A DNA stretch of 64,000 bases from Chloroflexota bacterium. GTDB taxonomy: Bacteria > Chloroflexota > Anaerolineae > UBA1429. The DNA is taken from positions 62,001 through 126,000 of the forward strand of contig JAAYDC010000019.1 of NCBI GenBank assembly GCA_012729455.1. Reading direction: 5' to 3'. Shown one piece after another: positions 33,451-42,463 of this stretch; positions within the stretch are counted from its first letter, which is position 1, and each line of letters starts with the position of its first letter. The notes under the pieces were generated by a model. That model was not told the origin of the DNA. It was given only the letters and a program-made list of their open reading frames with translations, and did no database searches. A program made the position numbers and the translations under genes.

Positions 33451-35619
33451 CTAGTACTGGTGCAGAGCTCCGCGCACCATCGCGGCGCGCAGCTGGTCGC
33501 GTGAAGGGATCACCGCCTGCTCGAGGCGCTTGGATACCGGGTTGGGCAAGTCCAAGCCCGTTACGCGCTCGATCGGGCAATCCAGCCAGTCGAAAAAGCG
33601 CTGCTGTACTTCGCCCGCCAGGCGCCCGCCGATCCCCAGGTTGTACGGCGCCTGCTCGACAATCAGCAGGGCGCCGGTCTTTTTCAGTGAATTGCCGATC
33701 GCGGCATAGTCCATGCCCACCGCATCGACGGTGCGCAGGTCGATCACCTCGATGCTGTAGCCCTCGGCCTCCAGCTCCTCGGCCAATTGCACACAGGGCT
33801 TGACCTGCAGGAGCGAGGTCAGCACTGTCAGATGCTCACCGCTGTGGCGCACCTTGGCCACCCCATACTGTACGGTGTAATCCAGGTTGTTGGCCGGCAC
33901 CAACCCCTTTTCGGCATACAGAAGGCCGTGCTCGATGATCAGCACCGGGTCATCATAGGTCATGGCGGAGTTGAACAGGCCGATATAGTCATAAGGTGTC
34001 GAGGGCGCCACCACGCGCCAGCCCGAGAACTGGGCAAAGAAACCGGCAGGATCCATCGAATGCTGCCCGCCATATCCATAGCCGATCGCCACCCTGGTGC
34101 GCAGGATATAAGGGAAGCGGATTTGCCCGCCGTACATATGGCGCAGCTTACCGATCTGGTTAAAGAGCTGGTCAGAGGCCATCAGAGCGAAATCGGGGAA
34201 CATGATCTCGACCACCGGATGCAACCCCACTGCTGCCGCGCCCCCGCCGATGCCCACAAAACCGGTCTCTGAGATGGGGGTGTTGATTAGGCGCTCGGGG
34301 TAAACCTCTTTGATGCCGCGCGTTGCACCGTAGGCTCCGCCGCGAAGGTTGGCGACCTCTTCGCCCAGCACCACGACATGCTCGTTGCGCTGCATGGCGC
34401 GCAGCGTCACGGCTGCGATCGCCTCGCCGTAACTGATCTCTTGCGTGACGCTATCAGCAGGTGGTTCAGCAGGCCGCTCTGAGGGCTCTGGACCGCGCAC
34501 GTCGCTCAGGACGCTCTCCGGCTCAGGCCACTTGGCCTCGGGGATAAAGCGCTTGCCGTCCTGTTGGGCCGTGCAGAAATCGAGCGCATGCGCCACCAGC
34601 GCTTGGGCGCGCTCGGTGAGCGTGGCGGCCTCGGTTTCGGTGAGCAGGCCGTTGGCGATCAACTTGGCCGGCATAGTCACCAGCGGGTCGAGCTGCAGCC
34701 ACTCGGCCTCTTCATCACGGGTGCGATAACCAAAGGCACTCCCAGGTGTGCGCCCGGCGTGATGGTAAAAGCGGTAGGTCTTGGCCTCGATAAAAGCCGG
34801 CTTTGGGTTGGTGCGCATCTGGTCGGTAAAGTGCTTGAGCGCCAGATACATCGCCACCGGGTCCATACCGTCCGCGGTGATCGAATCGATGCCATAGCTG
34901 ATACTGCGCTGCGCCAGATCCTCCAGGCACGACGAGCAGTCGGTACTGGTACCCACTGCATACAGGTTATTCTCCACCAGGTAGATCACCGGCACATCCC
35001 ACAAAGCCGCCATGTTGGCAACCTCGTGCAGGCAGCCCTGGTTGATGGCCCCATCGCCAAAGACAGAGACGACCAGCGCGTCTTGCCCAAAAAAGCGCTG
35101 TGCCCAGGCCGCACCGGTTGCGATGGGGATGCCGCCGCCCACAATGGCGTTGCTGCCAAGGTTCCCCGAAGTGCCGTCGTAGAGGTGCATCGAGCCGCCG
35201 CGCCCGCCGCACCAGCCTTCGCGCAAGCCCATGATCTCTGCCAGGGTACGGTCGACAGCCGACTTCATCTCGGCGGTAGGTTCGTCGTTGAGCGGTTGAA
35301 AGCCCTCCGGCGCATAATAGGCCAGCGCCTTGGCCACAAAATGGCCGTGGGCGCGGTGAGTCGAGCCAACCATATCCTGCTTTTGCAGCACTTCGGCGAT
35401 TGCCGCCGCCACAGCTTCCTGGCCGTTGGAGGTGTGTGCCGGGCCGTGCACCAGGTCGGCGTCCTTCAGGTCGAGGACGGTATTTTCAAAGGCGCGCACC
35501 ACGTTGATGTACCAGAGCATCCGCACCAGAGCATCACGTCCCGCCAGTTGCAGGTCATCAACAGTAACCTCCAGACGGCTGCATACAGCCGGCGCGGGTT
35601 GTGCGATGAGTTGAACCAT
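33451..35619 (-). CDS. Fused alpha-beta E1 component of a thiamine-diphosphate 2-oxoacid dehydrogenase
   Basis: 722 residues, alpha and beta chains in one. The alpha half (1-about 380) has VHGPAHTSNGQEAVAAAIAE, GRGGSMHLYD and the TPP motif GDGAINQGCLHEVANMAALW. The beta half (from about residue 390) has EISYGEAIAAVTLRAMQ, PISETGFVGIGGGAAAVG, and a C-terminal transketolase-like domain ending at the last TGLDLPNP. Fused E1 proteins of this type belong to pyruvate/acetoin/branched-chain dehydrogenases; no E2 or E3 gene is nearby, so the substrate is not clear. AGGAG lies 11 bases before ATG 35619, which is preferred over an upstream ATG. Confidence 0.9.
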   Translation of the reverse strand: MVQLIAQPAPAVCSRLEVTVDDLQLAGRDALVRMLWYINVVRAFENTVLDLKDADLVHGPAHTSNGQEAVAAAIAEVLQKQDMVGSTHRAHGHFVAKALAYYAPEGFQPLNDEPTAEMKSAVDRTLAEIMGLREGWCGGRGGSMHLYDGTSGNLGSNAIVGGGIPIATGAAWAQRFFGQDALVVSVFGDGAINQGCLHEVANMAALWDVPVIYLVENNLYAVGTSTDCSSCLEDLAQRSISYGIDSITADGMDPVAMYLALKHFTDQMRTNPKPAFIEAKTYRFYHHAGRTPGSAFGYRTRDEEAEWLQLDPLVTMPAKLIANGLLTETEAATLTERAQALVAHALDFCTAQQDGKRFIPEAKWPEPESVLSDVRGPEPSERPAEPPADSVTQEISYGEAIAAVTLRAMQRNEHVVVLGEEVANLRGGAYGATRGIKEVYPERLINTPISETGFVGIGGGAAAVGLHPVVEIMFPDFALMASDQLFNQIGKLRHMYGGQIRFPYILRTRVAIGYGYGGQHSMDPAGFFAQFSGWRVVAPSTPYDYIGLFNSAMTYDDPVLIIEHGLLYAEKGLVPANNLDYTVQYGVAKVRHSGEHLTVLTSLLQVKPCVQLAEELEAEGYSIEVIDLRTVDAVGMDYAAIGNSLKKTGALLIVEQAPYNLGIGGRLAGEVQQRFFDWLDCPIERVTGLDLPNPVSKRLEQAVIPSRDQLRAAMVRGALHQY

Positions 35620-35632
35620 TATCCGCTTACTC

Positions 35633-36958
35633 CTAAGACTGTTGATAGCGCTCACGTGCGGCTTGCAAAGCCGGCAGATAGCGCTCGGTCAGCACGGCTT
35701 CGTTGGCGGTTTCAGGCAATGCCCAGTAAAAACGCCCGTTAAACGCCATGGTCGTATCGATAATGCGCTCGATGAATTCGGGCGGATAGTAGCAGTGACA
35801 TAGCAACCCGATGCTGTTGGATGTATTGTACCCTGCCAGCACATATCGCAGGTAATCGGGGGCGTCGAAATCGGCCGGGTGCTCGCCGCGCAGGATAAAA
35901 TCCGCATAGGCGTCGATAAACGGGCAGTAACAGTTGCGGCTCATCAGCGGTTCCCAGGTCGAGTGCAGTTCGATGAGCTTGTCGCCCAGCAGCCGGCGCG
36001 CCTGGCGCATGAGAGTGTAGGCCTGGGTCAGATCAAAGGTGGTGCCGTCGAAATAGACCCCGTCAAAACCAAATTCCTCGACGCGCGCCATGACCAACGG
36101 CAGAAAGTGCTCCCCGGATGACGAGGCAAAGGTCGGACTAAAGTAAGGGAGCACGCGCATGCCGTGCTGGTGCGCGACCTCGACGACATGGTGCAGCACG
36201 GCTGCGTCGAAGGGTGCAAAGTCATAGCTGCAGTAGGCAGCGTCCTGCTCGAGCTCGTGCTCGGTGGCCGGCTCGATGCCTCGGCGCGTCAGCTTGCCAT
36301 GCCAAATCTGGTCGTGCAGCACCAGGATGTTGGCGTACTGGGCTGCCTCGGCGATCATAGCGTCATCCGGAGCGTGGCCAAAGGTCCAGGGCGGGTTAAC
36401 CCCCCAATGTGCGATGCGGTCGTCGAACGAACGCTGCCAGTCGAATGGTTTGGGCGGCAGCACCGCCACATACAGGCGGCAGAACTGCTCGCCCTGATAA
36501 TGCAGATGCCAATTGGTGCTGGAGAGCTTGTCGGCATCCTGCAGACGAAAGACAGCGCCGTCGTACACGCCCAGGCCGCCCACTTCATCCAGGAGCAGTA
36601 CGTGCTGGTTATGCTGGGCGGTATAAGCCGGCGCGAACTGACCGCTTATGTCAACAGTAAGCTCGGGCATCGAATAGAGCTCGAGCACACTGTCGCCGCG
36701 GATGATCAGACGCGCATACCAGGTCGAGCGTACGATCTGGTTGAGCACCACGAACTCGTCGTCCTGATGTTCGATGGAGACGGTCTGCAGCGGATGTCCC
36801 AGGCGCACCGTTGCCACGATGCGCTCGCGGTTGATGCGCTGGCTGCAGGTGATCAACCCGCGTTCGGCGAGCGTATCGATCTCAAAACGTCCGCCCGTAG
36901 TAATGACGGTGATACAGCCCTCGCTTTGCTCGACGGATTCGATGCGCATCCTGTTCAT
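35633..36958 (-). CDS. Glycoside-hydrolase-like TIM-barrel protein of unknown function
   Basis: 441 residues. The first 190 residues look like an all-beta domain; from about residue 190 an alpha/beta barrel is suggested by repeated strand motifs, with HQHGMRVLPYFSPTF, FDGVYFDGTTFDLTQAY and LIELHSTWEPLMS. The GVYFDG and EHP-like motifs resemble catalytic loops of GH27/GH31/GH97-type enzymes, but I cannot assign a family. AAGGAGG precedes the ATG. Likely operon member with the oxidoreductases, so a sugar substrate is plausible. Confidence 0.6.
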   Translation of the reverse strand: MNRMRIESVEQSEGCITVITTGGRFEIDTLAERGLITCSQRINRERIVATVRLGHPLQTVSIEHQDDEFVVLNQIVRSTWYARLIIRGDSVLELYSMPELTVDISGQFAPAYTAQHNQHVLLLDEVGGLGVYDGAVFRLQDADKLSSTNWHLHYQGEQFCRLYVAVLPPKPFDWQRSFDDRIAHWGVNPPWTFGHAPDDAMIAEAAQYANILVLHDQIWHGKLTRRGIEPATEHELEQDAAYCSYDFAPFDAAVLHHVVEVAHQHGMRVLPYFSPTFASSSGEHFLPLVMARVEEFGFDGVYFDGTTFDLTQAYTLMRQARRLLGDKLIELHSTWEPLMSRNCYCPFIDAYADFILRGEHPADFDAPDYLRYVLAGYNTSNSIGLLCHCYYPPEFIERIIDTTMAFNGRFYWALPETANEAVLTERYLPALQAARERYQQS

Positions 36959-36967
36959 CGTGCCTCC

Positions 36968-37399
36968 TTAGCCGTTCTGAATTTCACGCATCTCACACAC
37001 TTCATATTCGGCGCCGCGGAAATAAGCCACCCAGACGTTTGGGCGGATCTCGACCACCTCTCCCAGGAACTGCACGCCCTTATCCAGCAGCCGCTGGTAG
37101 GTGGCGTGAAAATCAGTCACCATAAAGCCGATGTGGATCATGCCGAAATCGGATTGACGCCGATCGGGCAGCGGGTCGCGCCCCACGGGATGGTGATAAT
37201 CAAACAGCTCGACCACCGACTCTCCCAGACGCATGTGTACGATGCGCACCGAGGTGCCCGGCTCGCCGATCAAGCGCGCCATGGGTACATCAAAGGTGCG
37301 GTCAAAGGATTTTTCCATGCCAATGATATCGCGGTAAAAGGCGATCGCCTTGTCCATATCGCGGACGCTCAGGGCAGCGTGATCCATCCTTACAAACAT
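36968..37399 (-). CDS. VOC family (glyoxalase-like) protein
   Basis: 143 residues with two beta-alpha-beta-beta-beta units, typical of glyoxalase I, dioxygenases and methylmalonyl-CoA epimerases. Metal-type residues: His in MDHAALSVRDMDKAIAFY, Glu in SVVELFDYHHPVG, His in IHIGFMVTDF, and Glu in AEYEVCEMREIQ. The exact reaction is open. Confidence 0.85.
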   Translation of the reverse strand: MFVRMDHAALSVRDMDKAIAFYRDIIGMEKSFDRTFDVPMARLIGEPGTSVRIVHMRLGESVVELFDYHHPVGRDPLPDRRQSDFGMIHIGFMVTDFHATYQRLLDKGVQFLGEVVEIRPNVWVAYFRGAEYEVCEMREIQNG

Positions 37400-37402
37400 G
37401 TG

Positions 37403-38446
37403 CTATGCCTCCATATCAACCAGAATCTTGACACCGTCGCCGCGGCGCATGGCCGCAAAGCCCTCCGCCCAGTTCTCCAGCGGAATCACCTGAGTGACAA
37501 GCTGACGCAGTTGCGGCGCCACAGCCGCCTCGATCGCCAGGGCCTTTTCCCAGCTGGAGGGGGGCGACGAAAAGCAGGCGAACAGGTCGAGTTCGTTATA
37601 CAGGAGCTGGTTCCACTCGATGGGAATGCTGGGTTTGCCCACCAGACCGATCAGCACCGCCTGGCCGGTCTTTTTGAGAAGCTTGAGGCCAACATTGATC
37701 GCCGCAGGTGAGCCCGAGCACTCGATCCAGCCATCCACACCGCGCCCCTCTGTAACCTGCTTGACGGCCAGCGCAAGGTTTTCGCTGGTGACATCCACCA
37801 CGCGGGTGGCGCCCACACTGAGCGCCAGCGGAAAGCGCTCGTCGCGATCGATGCCGGTGCCTGAGACAATAATATCGCGCACGCCCAGGTAGCTGCACAC
37901 AACCACCGACATCAGCCCCATGGTAGCGGCACCCGAGATCAGCACGCTGCGGCAATCCTGGATATGCCCGCGCTCGCGCAGACAATGGTTGGTGATGGCA
38001 AAGGGCTCGGTGACTCCGGCCACCTCCCAGCTGACGCCCTCGGGGATAGCATGCGCCCAGCACGCCGGCAGGGTCAGGTATTCGGCAAAGGCGCCGTTGT
38101 ACTTGCTGCCCAGCGCCAACTTTTGGTTGCAGATGTGCGGCTTGCCCGCCAGGCACAGCTCGCACACGCCGCAAGCTCCGGTGTGCAGTTCGCCGACAAC
38201 ACGGTCTCCCACCTTCCACTGACCGGCGGCATCGGCGCCCACCTCGACGACCGTGCCGCAGTATTCGTGGCCCATAATCACCGGCGGCGTATTGGGGTAC
38301 TCGTCAGCCTCAATGTGCAGGTCGGTGCCGCAGATACCGCAGTACTTGACCTTGATCAGTATCTCGTCCGCCTTGGGGGCGATGACGGGCATTTCGCGGA
38401 TGCCCACGTTGCCCTCACCGGCGGCATACTTGACCAGCGCGCGCAT
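37403..38446 (-). CDS. Zinc-dependent MDR alcohol/polyol dehydrogenase
   Basis: 347 residues. Catalytic zinc: CGICGTDLH and GHEYCGTV; structural zinc: CGVCELCLAGKPHIC. The NAD(P)-binding core has GAATMGLMSVVVCSYLG. It resembles threonine or sorbitol/xylitol dehydrogenases and may oxidise a polyol or sugar acid. ATG 38446 (MRALVKYAAG) fits the family start and follows GAGAGG; an in-frame upstream start would run into the previous gene. Confidence 0.9.
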   Translation of the reverse strand: MRALVKYAAGEGNVGIREMPVIAPKADEILIKVKYCGICGTDLHIEADEYPNTPPVIMGHEYCGTVVEVGADAAGQWKVGDRVVGELHTGACGVCELCLAGKPHICNQKLALGSKYNGAFAEYLTLPACWAHAIPEGVSWEVAGVTEPFAITNHCLRERGHIQDCRSVLISGAATMGLMSVVVCSYLGVRDIIVSGTGIDRDERFPLALSVGATRVVDVTSENLALAVKQVTEGRGVDGWIECSGSPAAINVGLKLLKKTGQAVLIGLVGKPSIPIEWNQLLYNELDLFACFSSPPSSWEKALAIEAAVAPQLRQLVTQVIPLENWAEGFAAMRRGDGVKILVDMEA

Positions 38447-38457
38447 GGTAGAGCCTC

Positions 38458-39501
38458 TCATAATGTCACCCCCCATTCTCGGCCAACCTCGGATAATTCG
38501 CGATACAGCCCCGGGTCAATCGGCACGCCCTCGCGCATGCGTTTCTCGCGCTTTTCGCCCTCGACCTGGCCGGGGTAATATACTTTGTTAAAGCCTTCCG
38601 CCGGCGGCATGCTGTTGAGCTCGCTGACCATTGCAGCCAGCGAAGCTTTGAACTGCTCCTCGGGCATCCAGCGCGAGACATCCCAGGCAGCGACAAAGTG
38701 CCCGAGCTTGCGCGGCTGGTCCATCTCACCGTACATCTTGTTGATGTGCGGGCCCCAGGGCATGCCTGCCAGCAGGCTGCAAAAGATGTCGATCACCATC
38801 GCCAGGCCCGAGCCCTTGGCCCCCGCGATGGGGTGCAGGCCGGCGATGGCGCCGGGATCGGTGGTGGGGTTGCCACCCGCATCAAAGCCCCAGTCGGAGG
38901 GTATGAGCTTGCCCTCGGTTTTGGCCAGCGCCACCTTGCCATAGGGGATTGAAGTAGTCGCCATGTCTAGAATCAGCGGGATGCCATCCGTCGGGAAGCC
39001 CACCGCCAGCGGGTTGGTGCCGAAGAAGGCTTTGCGCCCGCCAAAGGGGATCAGAAACGCGTCGGTGGCCGTCATCATCATGGCAATCATGCCCTGCTCG
39101 ACCATCCGCTTGATATAGTAGCCCGTCATGCCGAAATGGCTAGAGTTGCGCACGATCACGCTGGCGGAACCCGTCTCACGCGCCAGCTGCACAGCCTGCC
39201 GGCAGGCATAGTCGGTGATGACGTGACCCAGCCCGTCACCGCCGTCTACGATCCCCATGCCGGGCGCGACCTGCTCAAAGGTGATATTCGGTTCTTTTTT
39301 GATCGAGCCGTTCGCCAGGCGACGCAAATAGTGCGCCAGGCGCACCACGCCATGTGTATCGATGCCCGACAGGTTAGCCCACACCAGGCATTCCGCTACG
39401 ATGCGCGCGTCGTCGTTAGGCACACCTGCCTTGGACAGTACGCGCTGCACAAAATCCTGCAGATGCTCCCACGAAATCGTTCGAGTAGTCTGATCTGCCA
39501 T
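38458..39501 (-). CDS. Ldh-family (malate/lactate/ureidoglycolate) NAD(P) oxidoreductase
   Basis: 347 residues of the Ldh_2 fold (YlbC/AllD/DlgD family, separate from classic LDH). Motifs: SGIDTHGVVRLAHYLRRL, VRNSSHFGMTGYY with catalytic His, FFGTNPLAVGFPTDG and GAKGSGLAMVIDIFCSLLAG. Substrates in the family are malate, sulfolactate, 2,3-diketo-L-gulonate or ureidoglycolate. With SDR and MDR neighbours, a sugar-acid or hydroxy-acid substrate is likely. Confidence 0.9.
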   Translation of the reverse strand: MADQTTRTISWEHLQDFVQRVLSKAGVPNDDARIVAECLVWANLSGIDTHGVVRLAHYLRRLANGSIKKEPNITFEQVAPGMGIVDGGDGLGHVITDYACRQAVQLARETGSASVIVRNSSHFGMTGYYIKRMVEQGMIAMMMTATDAFLIPFGGRKAFFGTNPLAVGFPTDGIPLILDMATTSIPYGKVALAKTEGKLIPSDWGFDAGGNPTTDPGAIAGLHPIAGAKGSGLAMVIDIFCSLLAGMPWGPHINKMYGEMDQPRKLGHFVAAWDVSRWMPEEQFKASLAAMVSELNSMPPAEGFNKVYYPGQVEGEKREKRMREGVPIDPGLYRELSEVGREWGVTL

Positions 39502-39511
39502 CGTTTCCACC

Positions 39512-40258
39512 TCAGCCCATGTACATGCCGCCGTTTACGTCGATTACCAGGCCTGTCAGGTAATCGGCCAACGGCGAGACGAGGAACAGCACCACATTCG
39601 CCACATCGATCGGCTCGCCCAGGCGCTGCAGAGGGATTGTGCTGGTGTAAGCGTCGACATGGTCGCCGACCTGGGCGCGCACTGGGTCGGTAGCGATCAC
39701 TCCGGGGGCGACGGCGTTGGCCGTCACATTATATGCTCCGCCGATCTTGGCCATGGTGCGCGTTAGACCGATGAGGCCGGCTTTGGAGGCTGCGTAATGC
39801 GCGCCGGCCTCAATTCCGCCGACACGGGCGGCCAGTGACGAAAAGGTCACGATGCGACCATAACGACGCGCTTGCATGCCGCCGATCAACTCACGGCACA
39901 ATAAAAAGGTGCCGCGCAGGTTAACATCCAGCACCAGATCCCACTGATCGGGAGTGACAGCCTCAAGCCCGGTACGGTAGGCGATGATGCCGGCACAGTT
40001 GATCAGATAATCCACCTGGCCAAGGGCCTCCTCAGCTGCCCTGGCGCCGCGTACCACATCGTCAGGGTTGCCCAGGTCACAGCGGATGGCACTGCCCCCC
40101 CCCATCAGCGCAACGGTCTCGTTAGCGCCGGCCTCGTTAAGATCCATAACGGCTACCTGAGCACCCGCCTGGTGTAAAAGCAGACAGCAGGCCCGCCCGA
40201 TGCCGGACGCTCCGCCGCTAACCAGAGCACGTTTCCCGCTCAAATCGATCGTCAGCAT
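39512..40258 (-). CDS. Short-chain dehydrogenase/reductase
   Basis: 248 residues, classical SDR: NAD(P) loop SGGASGIGRACC, the NNAG equivalent LINCAGIIAY, catalytic Ser with YAASKAGLIGL (Tyr and Lys), and C-terminal IDVNGGMYMG. The frame is open to 40336, but ATG 40258 has GAGGTGAGG next to it and a promoter (40296-40324) upstream. First gene of the leftward operon to about 32150. Confidence 0.9.
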   Translation of the reverse strand: MLTIDLSGKRALVSGGASGIGRACCLLLHQAGAQVAVMDLNEAGANETVALMGGGSAIRCDLGNPDDVVRGARAAEEALGQVDYLINCAGIIAYRTGLEAVTPDQWDLVLDVNLRGTFLLCRELIGGMQARRYGRIVTFSSLAARVGGIEAGAHYAASKAGLIGLTRTMAKIGGAYNVTANAVAPGVIATDPVRAQVGDHVDAYTSTIPLQRLGEPIDVANVVLFLVSPLADYLTGLVIDVNGGMYMG

Positions 40259-40295
40259 CCTCACCTCGCGTGCACGCATGATCAAGTGTGTAGAT

Positions 40296-40324
40296 ACCTT
40301 ACAGGGATTCCCATCCAGCGTCAA
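40296..40324 (-). promoter_or_regulatory. Promoter of the leftward catabolic operon
   Basis: On the minus strand, TTGACG (40324-40319), 17 bases, TAAGGT (40301-40296), about 40 bases upstream of ATG 40258. Confidence 0.6.
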
Positions 40325-40345
40325 GGAAGCTCGCACCTGAGCAAC

Positions 40346-40374
40346 TTGCCGAAAACGGGCATCCGGACCATAGT
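40346..40374 (+). promoter_or_regulatory. Promoter of the membrane protein gene
   Basis: TTGCCG (40346-40351), 17 bases, CATAGT (40369-40374). It would start the transcript near 40381, after the GTG at 40377, which supports ATG 40404 for the gene. Confidence 0.45.
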
Positions 40375-40403
40375 AAGTGCCAGATCAGGTGAAACGGGTG
40401 GTA

Positions 40404-41141
40404 ATGAACCAGTTATTCAACACCTACCAGGGACAGGCCCTGTTGGCTGGCGCGGTGATCGGCATCGTGCAGCTGGTAGCCAGCTGGATTCTGCTGTTGC
40501 CGATGGTTTCGGGTTGGCTGAAACGTCTGGATGAAACACGTCTGCCGGCCGCCATCGACCCGCACCTGGTACACAAGGGACTTGAGCTGGTGTGGGCGTT
40601 GGGTGCTCCCCTGTTGGTGCTCTTTTTAGGCATCTTTTCGACTCAGGATATCGGCATTCCCTTGCCCGACTGGCAGTTGGTGCTGCCGTGGACCGCAGTG
40701 ACGGTGGCGGCTGCGCTGGTGCTGTTGGTGTGGTTGTGGGGACGCCATTGGCGGCAGTATCCATCAGAGTGCCCGGCGCCGGGACGCACCTGGCGCGACA
40801 TAAGCCCTGCCTATATCATCATGCACGCCCTGTGTCAGGAGGGTTACCTCGCCACCACACGCGGCGCGCTGATCCCGCTGGGGGGCAATTACTGGGGCAT
40901 CTGGGTGGGGGTGCTGGCCAAGATTGCGTTTTCGCTCGCCTCGCACCGCTTTCGCAGGCGTCTGTTGAGTGCTCGCGAACGCGATCTGGCGCTGCTTGAT
41001 TGGTCGTGCGATTTACTGAGCTCTGCGCTTTTTGTGCTGACGCGCAGCCTAGCGGTAACGGTAATCGCCCGCTTGCTCTTGAATGGAGTGCTCAGCTTGG
41101 CAGCCGTGCTGCTGCCGAGGCGCGTCGAGCTCAGCGAATAA
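40404..41141 (+). CDS. Integral membrane protein of unknown function
   Basis: 245 residues with five to six hydrophobic segments (GAVIGIVQLVASWILLLPMV, VWALGAPLLVLFLGIF, WTAVTVAAALVLLVWLW and others). A middle region has EGYLATTRGALIPLGGNYWGIW and HRFRRRLLSARERDL, which recalls CPBP-type intramembrane proteases only weakly; I do not assign a family. The 3' end overlaps the next converging gene by 11 bases. Confidence 0.65.
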   Translation: MNQLFNTYQGQALLAGAVIGIVQLVASWILLLPMVSGWLKRLDETRLPAAIDPHLVHKGLELVWALGAPLLVLFLGIFSTQDIGIPLPDWQLVLPWTAVTVAAALVLLVWLWGRHWRQYPSECPAPGRTWRDISPAYIIMHALCQEGYLATTRGALIPLGGNYWGIWVGVLAKIAFSLASHRFRRRLLSARERDLALLDWSCDLLSSALFVLTRSLAVTVIARLLLNGVLSLAAVLLPRRVELSE

Positions 41142-41403
41142 CCAGCGCCAGGATCACCATCACGCCAAACATGGCCAGCGCGGTGAAACCGAGCTGCTTG
41201 AGGTCGCCCGCGACGTATTTGTACTGCGTTTCCGCCTCAGGAACAGCGGCAGCGCGAGCGGTACTATCCGGAGTAGTGGAACTCGGCTGTGCTAAAGGCG
41301 CACGCTTAGCCGGCGCGCTGGTCGCGGCTGCCGGCGGCGGTGCCGCCTGCCGTGTCGCTTGAGCCGAGCGCCTCCTGGACGTGCTGCGCCTGTTTTTTGC
41401 CAT
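41131..41403 (-). CDS. Small basic protein with C-terminal membrane helix
   Basis: 90 residues. An Arg/Ser-rich start (MAKNRRSTSRRRSAQ) is followed by a Pro/Ala-rich linker and a single helix (LGFTALAMFGVMVILALVIR) near the C-terminus. GGAGAGG precedes the ATG. No domain recognised; a tail-anchored protein is suggested. Confidence 0.6.
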   Translation of the reverse strand: MAKNRRSTSRRRSAQATRQAAPPPAAATSAPAKRAPLAQPSSTTPDSTARAAAVPEAETQYKYVAGDLKQLGFTALAMFGVMVILALVIR

Positions 41404-41470
41404 GCTGCCTCTCCAATTTTAGCCTGGATGCTTATTATAAGCTGCACCCTGTGGCTGTCAAAGGGATCGG

Positions 41471-42445
41471 CTAGTTTTCCAACGTAAGGGCATCAATCAG
41501 GCCGCGCATATAGCCCACCGCATAGAGCCGCCCCATGGTGGTATAGCCGGCATGCCCGCTGGTATCGCCTTCCATGGTGGGCATGTGGTCGGGGCGAATC
41601 GGCCCCTCAAAGCCAGCCTCAAGATAGGCACGCATGGCAGCCGCCATATTGGCGTTGCCCGGCTCATCATGAAAGATCTCGCAGAAATCCTCGGCCGATC
41701 CGCGTACATTGCGAAAGTGCGCGAAAAAGAGTTTTTTCTGGGCTGCATATGTGCGGATCAGGCTAAGGACATCGGCACCCATCTCGCTGAAACAGCCCTG
41801 GCAAAAGGTGAGGCCGTTCATCGGGCTCGTAGCCAGCGTAAAGAGACGCGCGAAATCCTCGGGGCTCGACATGATGCGTCCGATGCCGCGGATCGGCGAA
41901 AGCGGCGGGTCATCCGGATGCATGGCCAGCTGGACATTAACCTCTTCGGCCACCGGCACGACCGCTCGCATAAAATAGGCGAGGGCTTCCCACAGGCTCT
42001 CCTGGCTGACCTCGCCATATTCGGTGAGCCCGCCGCGCTGCATCTCGCTGTGCTGGTAGCGGGTGGCCTGCGCGCCGCCGCGCACCGGCGTGGTGAGCGA
42101 GGTGCGCAGCCAGTTGAATACCGTCATCCAGTTATAGCAGAGTGTCGGGATACCCGCCTGCCCCATAGCACGCAACGAGCGCATGAACTTGTCCAAGTCT
42201 TCGTCGCGGCCGGGCAAGCCCTGCTTGATGCGATCCGAGATCGGGATGCCCTCGCATACCAGCCATTTCAGATCGGCATCCTCAATGCGCTGACGCGTCA
42301 TCAGCCAGCCGCGGAAATCCCACACGCCGTCTTCATAGTATTCCCTGGGCGGCCCATAGACGATGCCTGTGGCGCTCATCTGGACTGCCAGGCGCAGATA
42401 ACTGGCGCTCAGGTCGGGAGGGTAGATACAGATCTCGATCGGCAT
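41471..42445 (-). CDS. uxuA: Mannonate dehydratase-like protein (UxuA)
   Basis: 324 residues, xylose-isomerase-like TIM barrel. Metal-site motifs of UxuA are visible: LAMHPDDPP, LTFCQGCFSE, FAHFRNVRG followed by FCEIFHDEPGNANM, and the late RPDHMPTMEGD. It dehydrates D-mannonate to 2-keto-3-deoxygluconate in glucuronate catabolism. It is last in a leftward operon with a glycyl-radical enzyme and dehydrogenases. Confidence 0.87.
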   Translation of the reverse strand: MPIEICIYPPDLSASYLRLAVQMSATGIVYGPPREYYEDGVWDFRGWLMTRQRIEDADLKWLVCEGIPISDRIKQGLPGRDEDLDKFMRSLRAMGQAGIPTLCYNWMTVFNWLRTSLTTPVRGGAQATRYQHSEMQRGGLTEYGEVSQESLWEALAYFMRAVVPVAEEVNVQLAMHPDDPPLSPIRGIGRIMSSPEDFARLFTLATSPMNGLTFCQGCFSEMGADVLSLIRTYAAQKKLFFAHFRNVRGSAEDFCEIFHDEPGNANMAAAMRAYLEAGFEGPIRPDHMPTMEGDTSGHAGYTTMGRLYAVGYMRGLIDALTLEN

Positions 42446-42463
42446 GATGGGCTCCTGTGCTGG

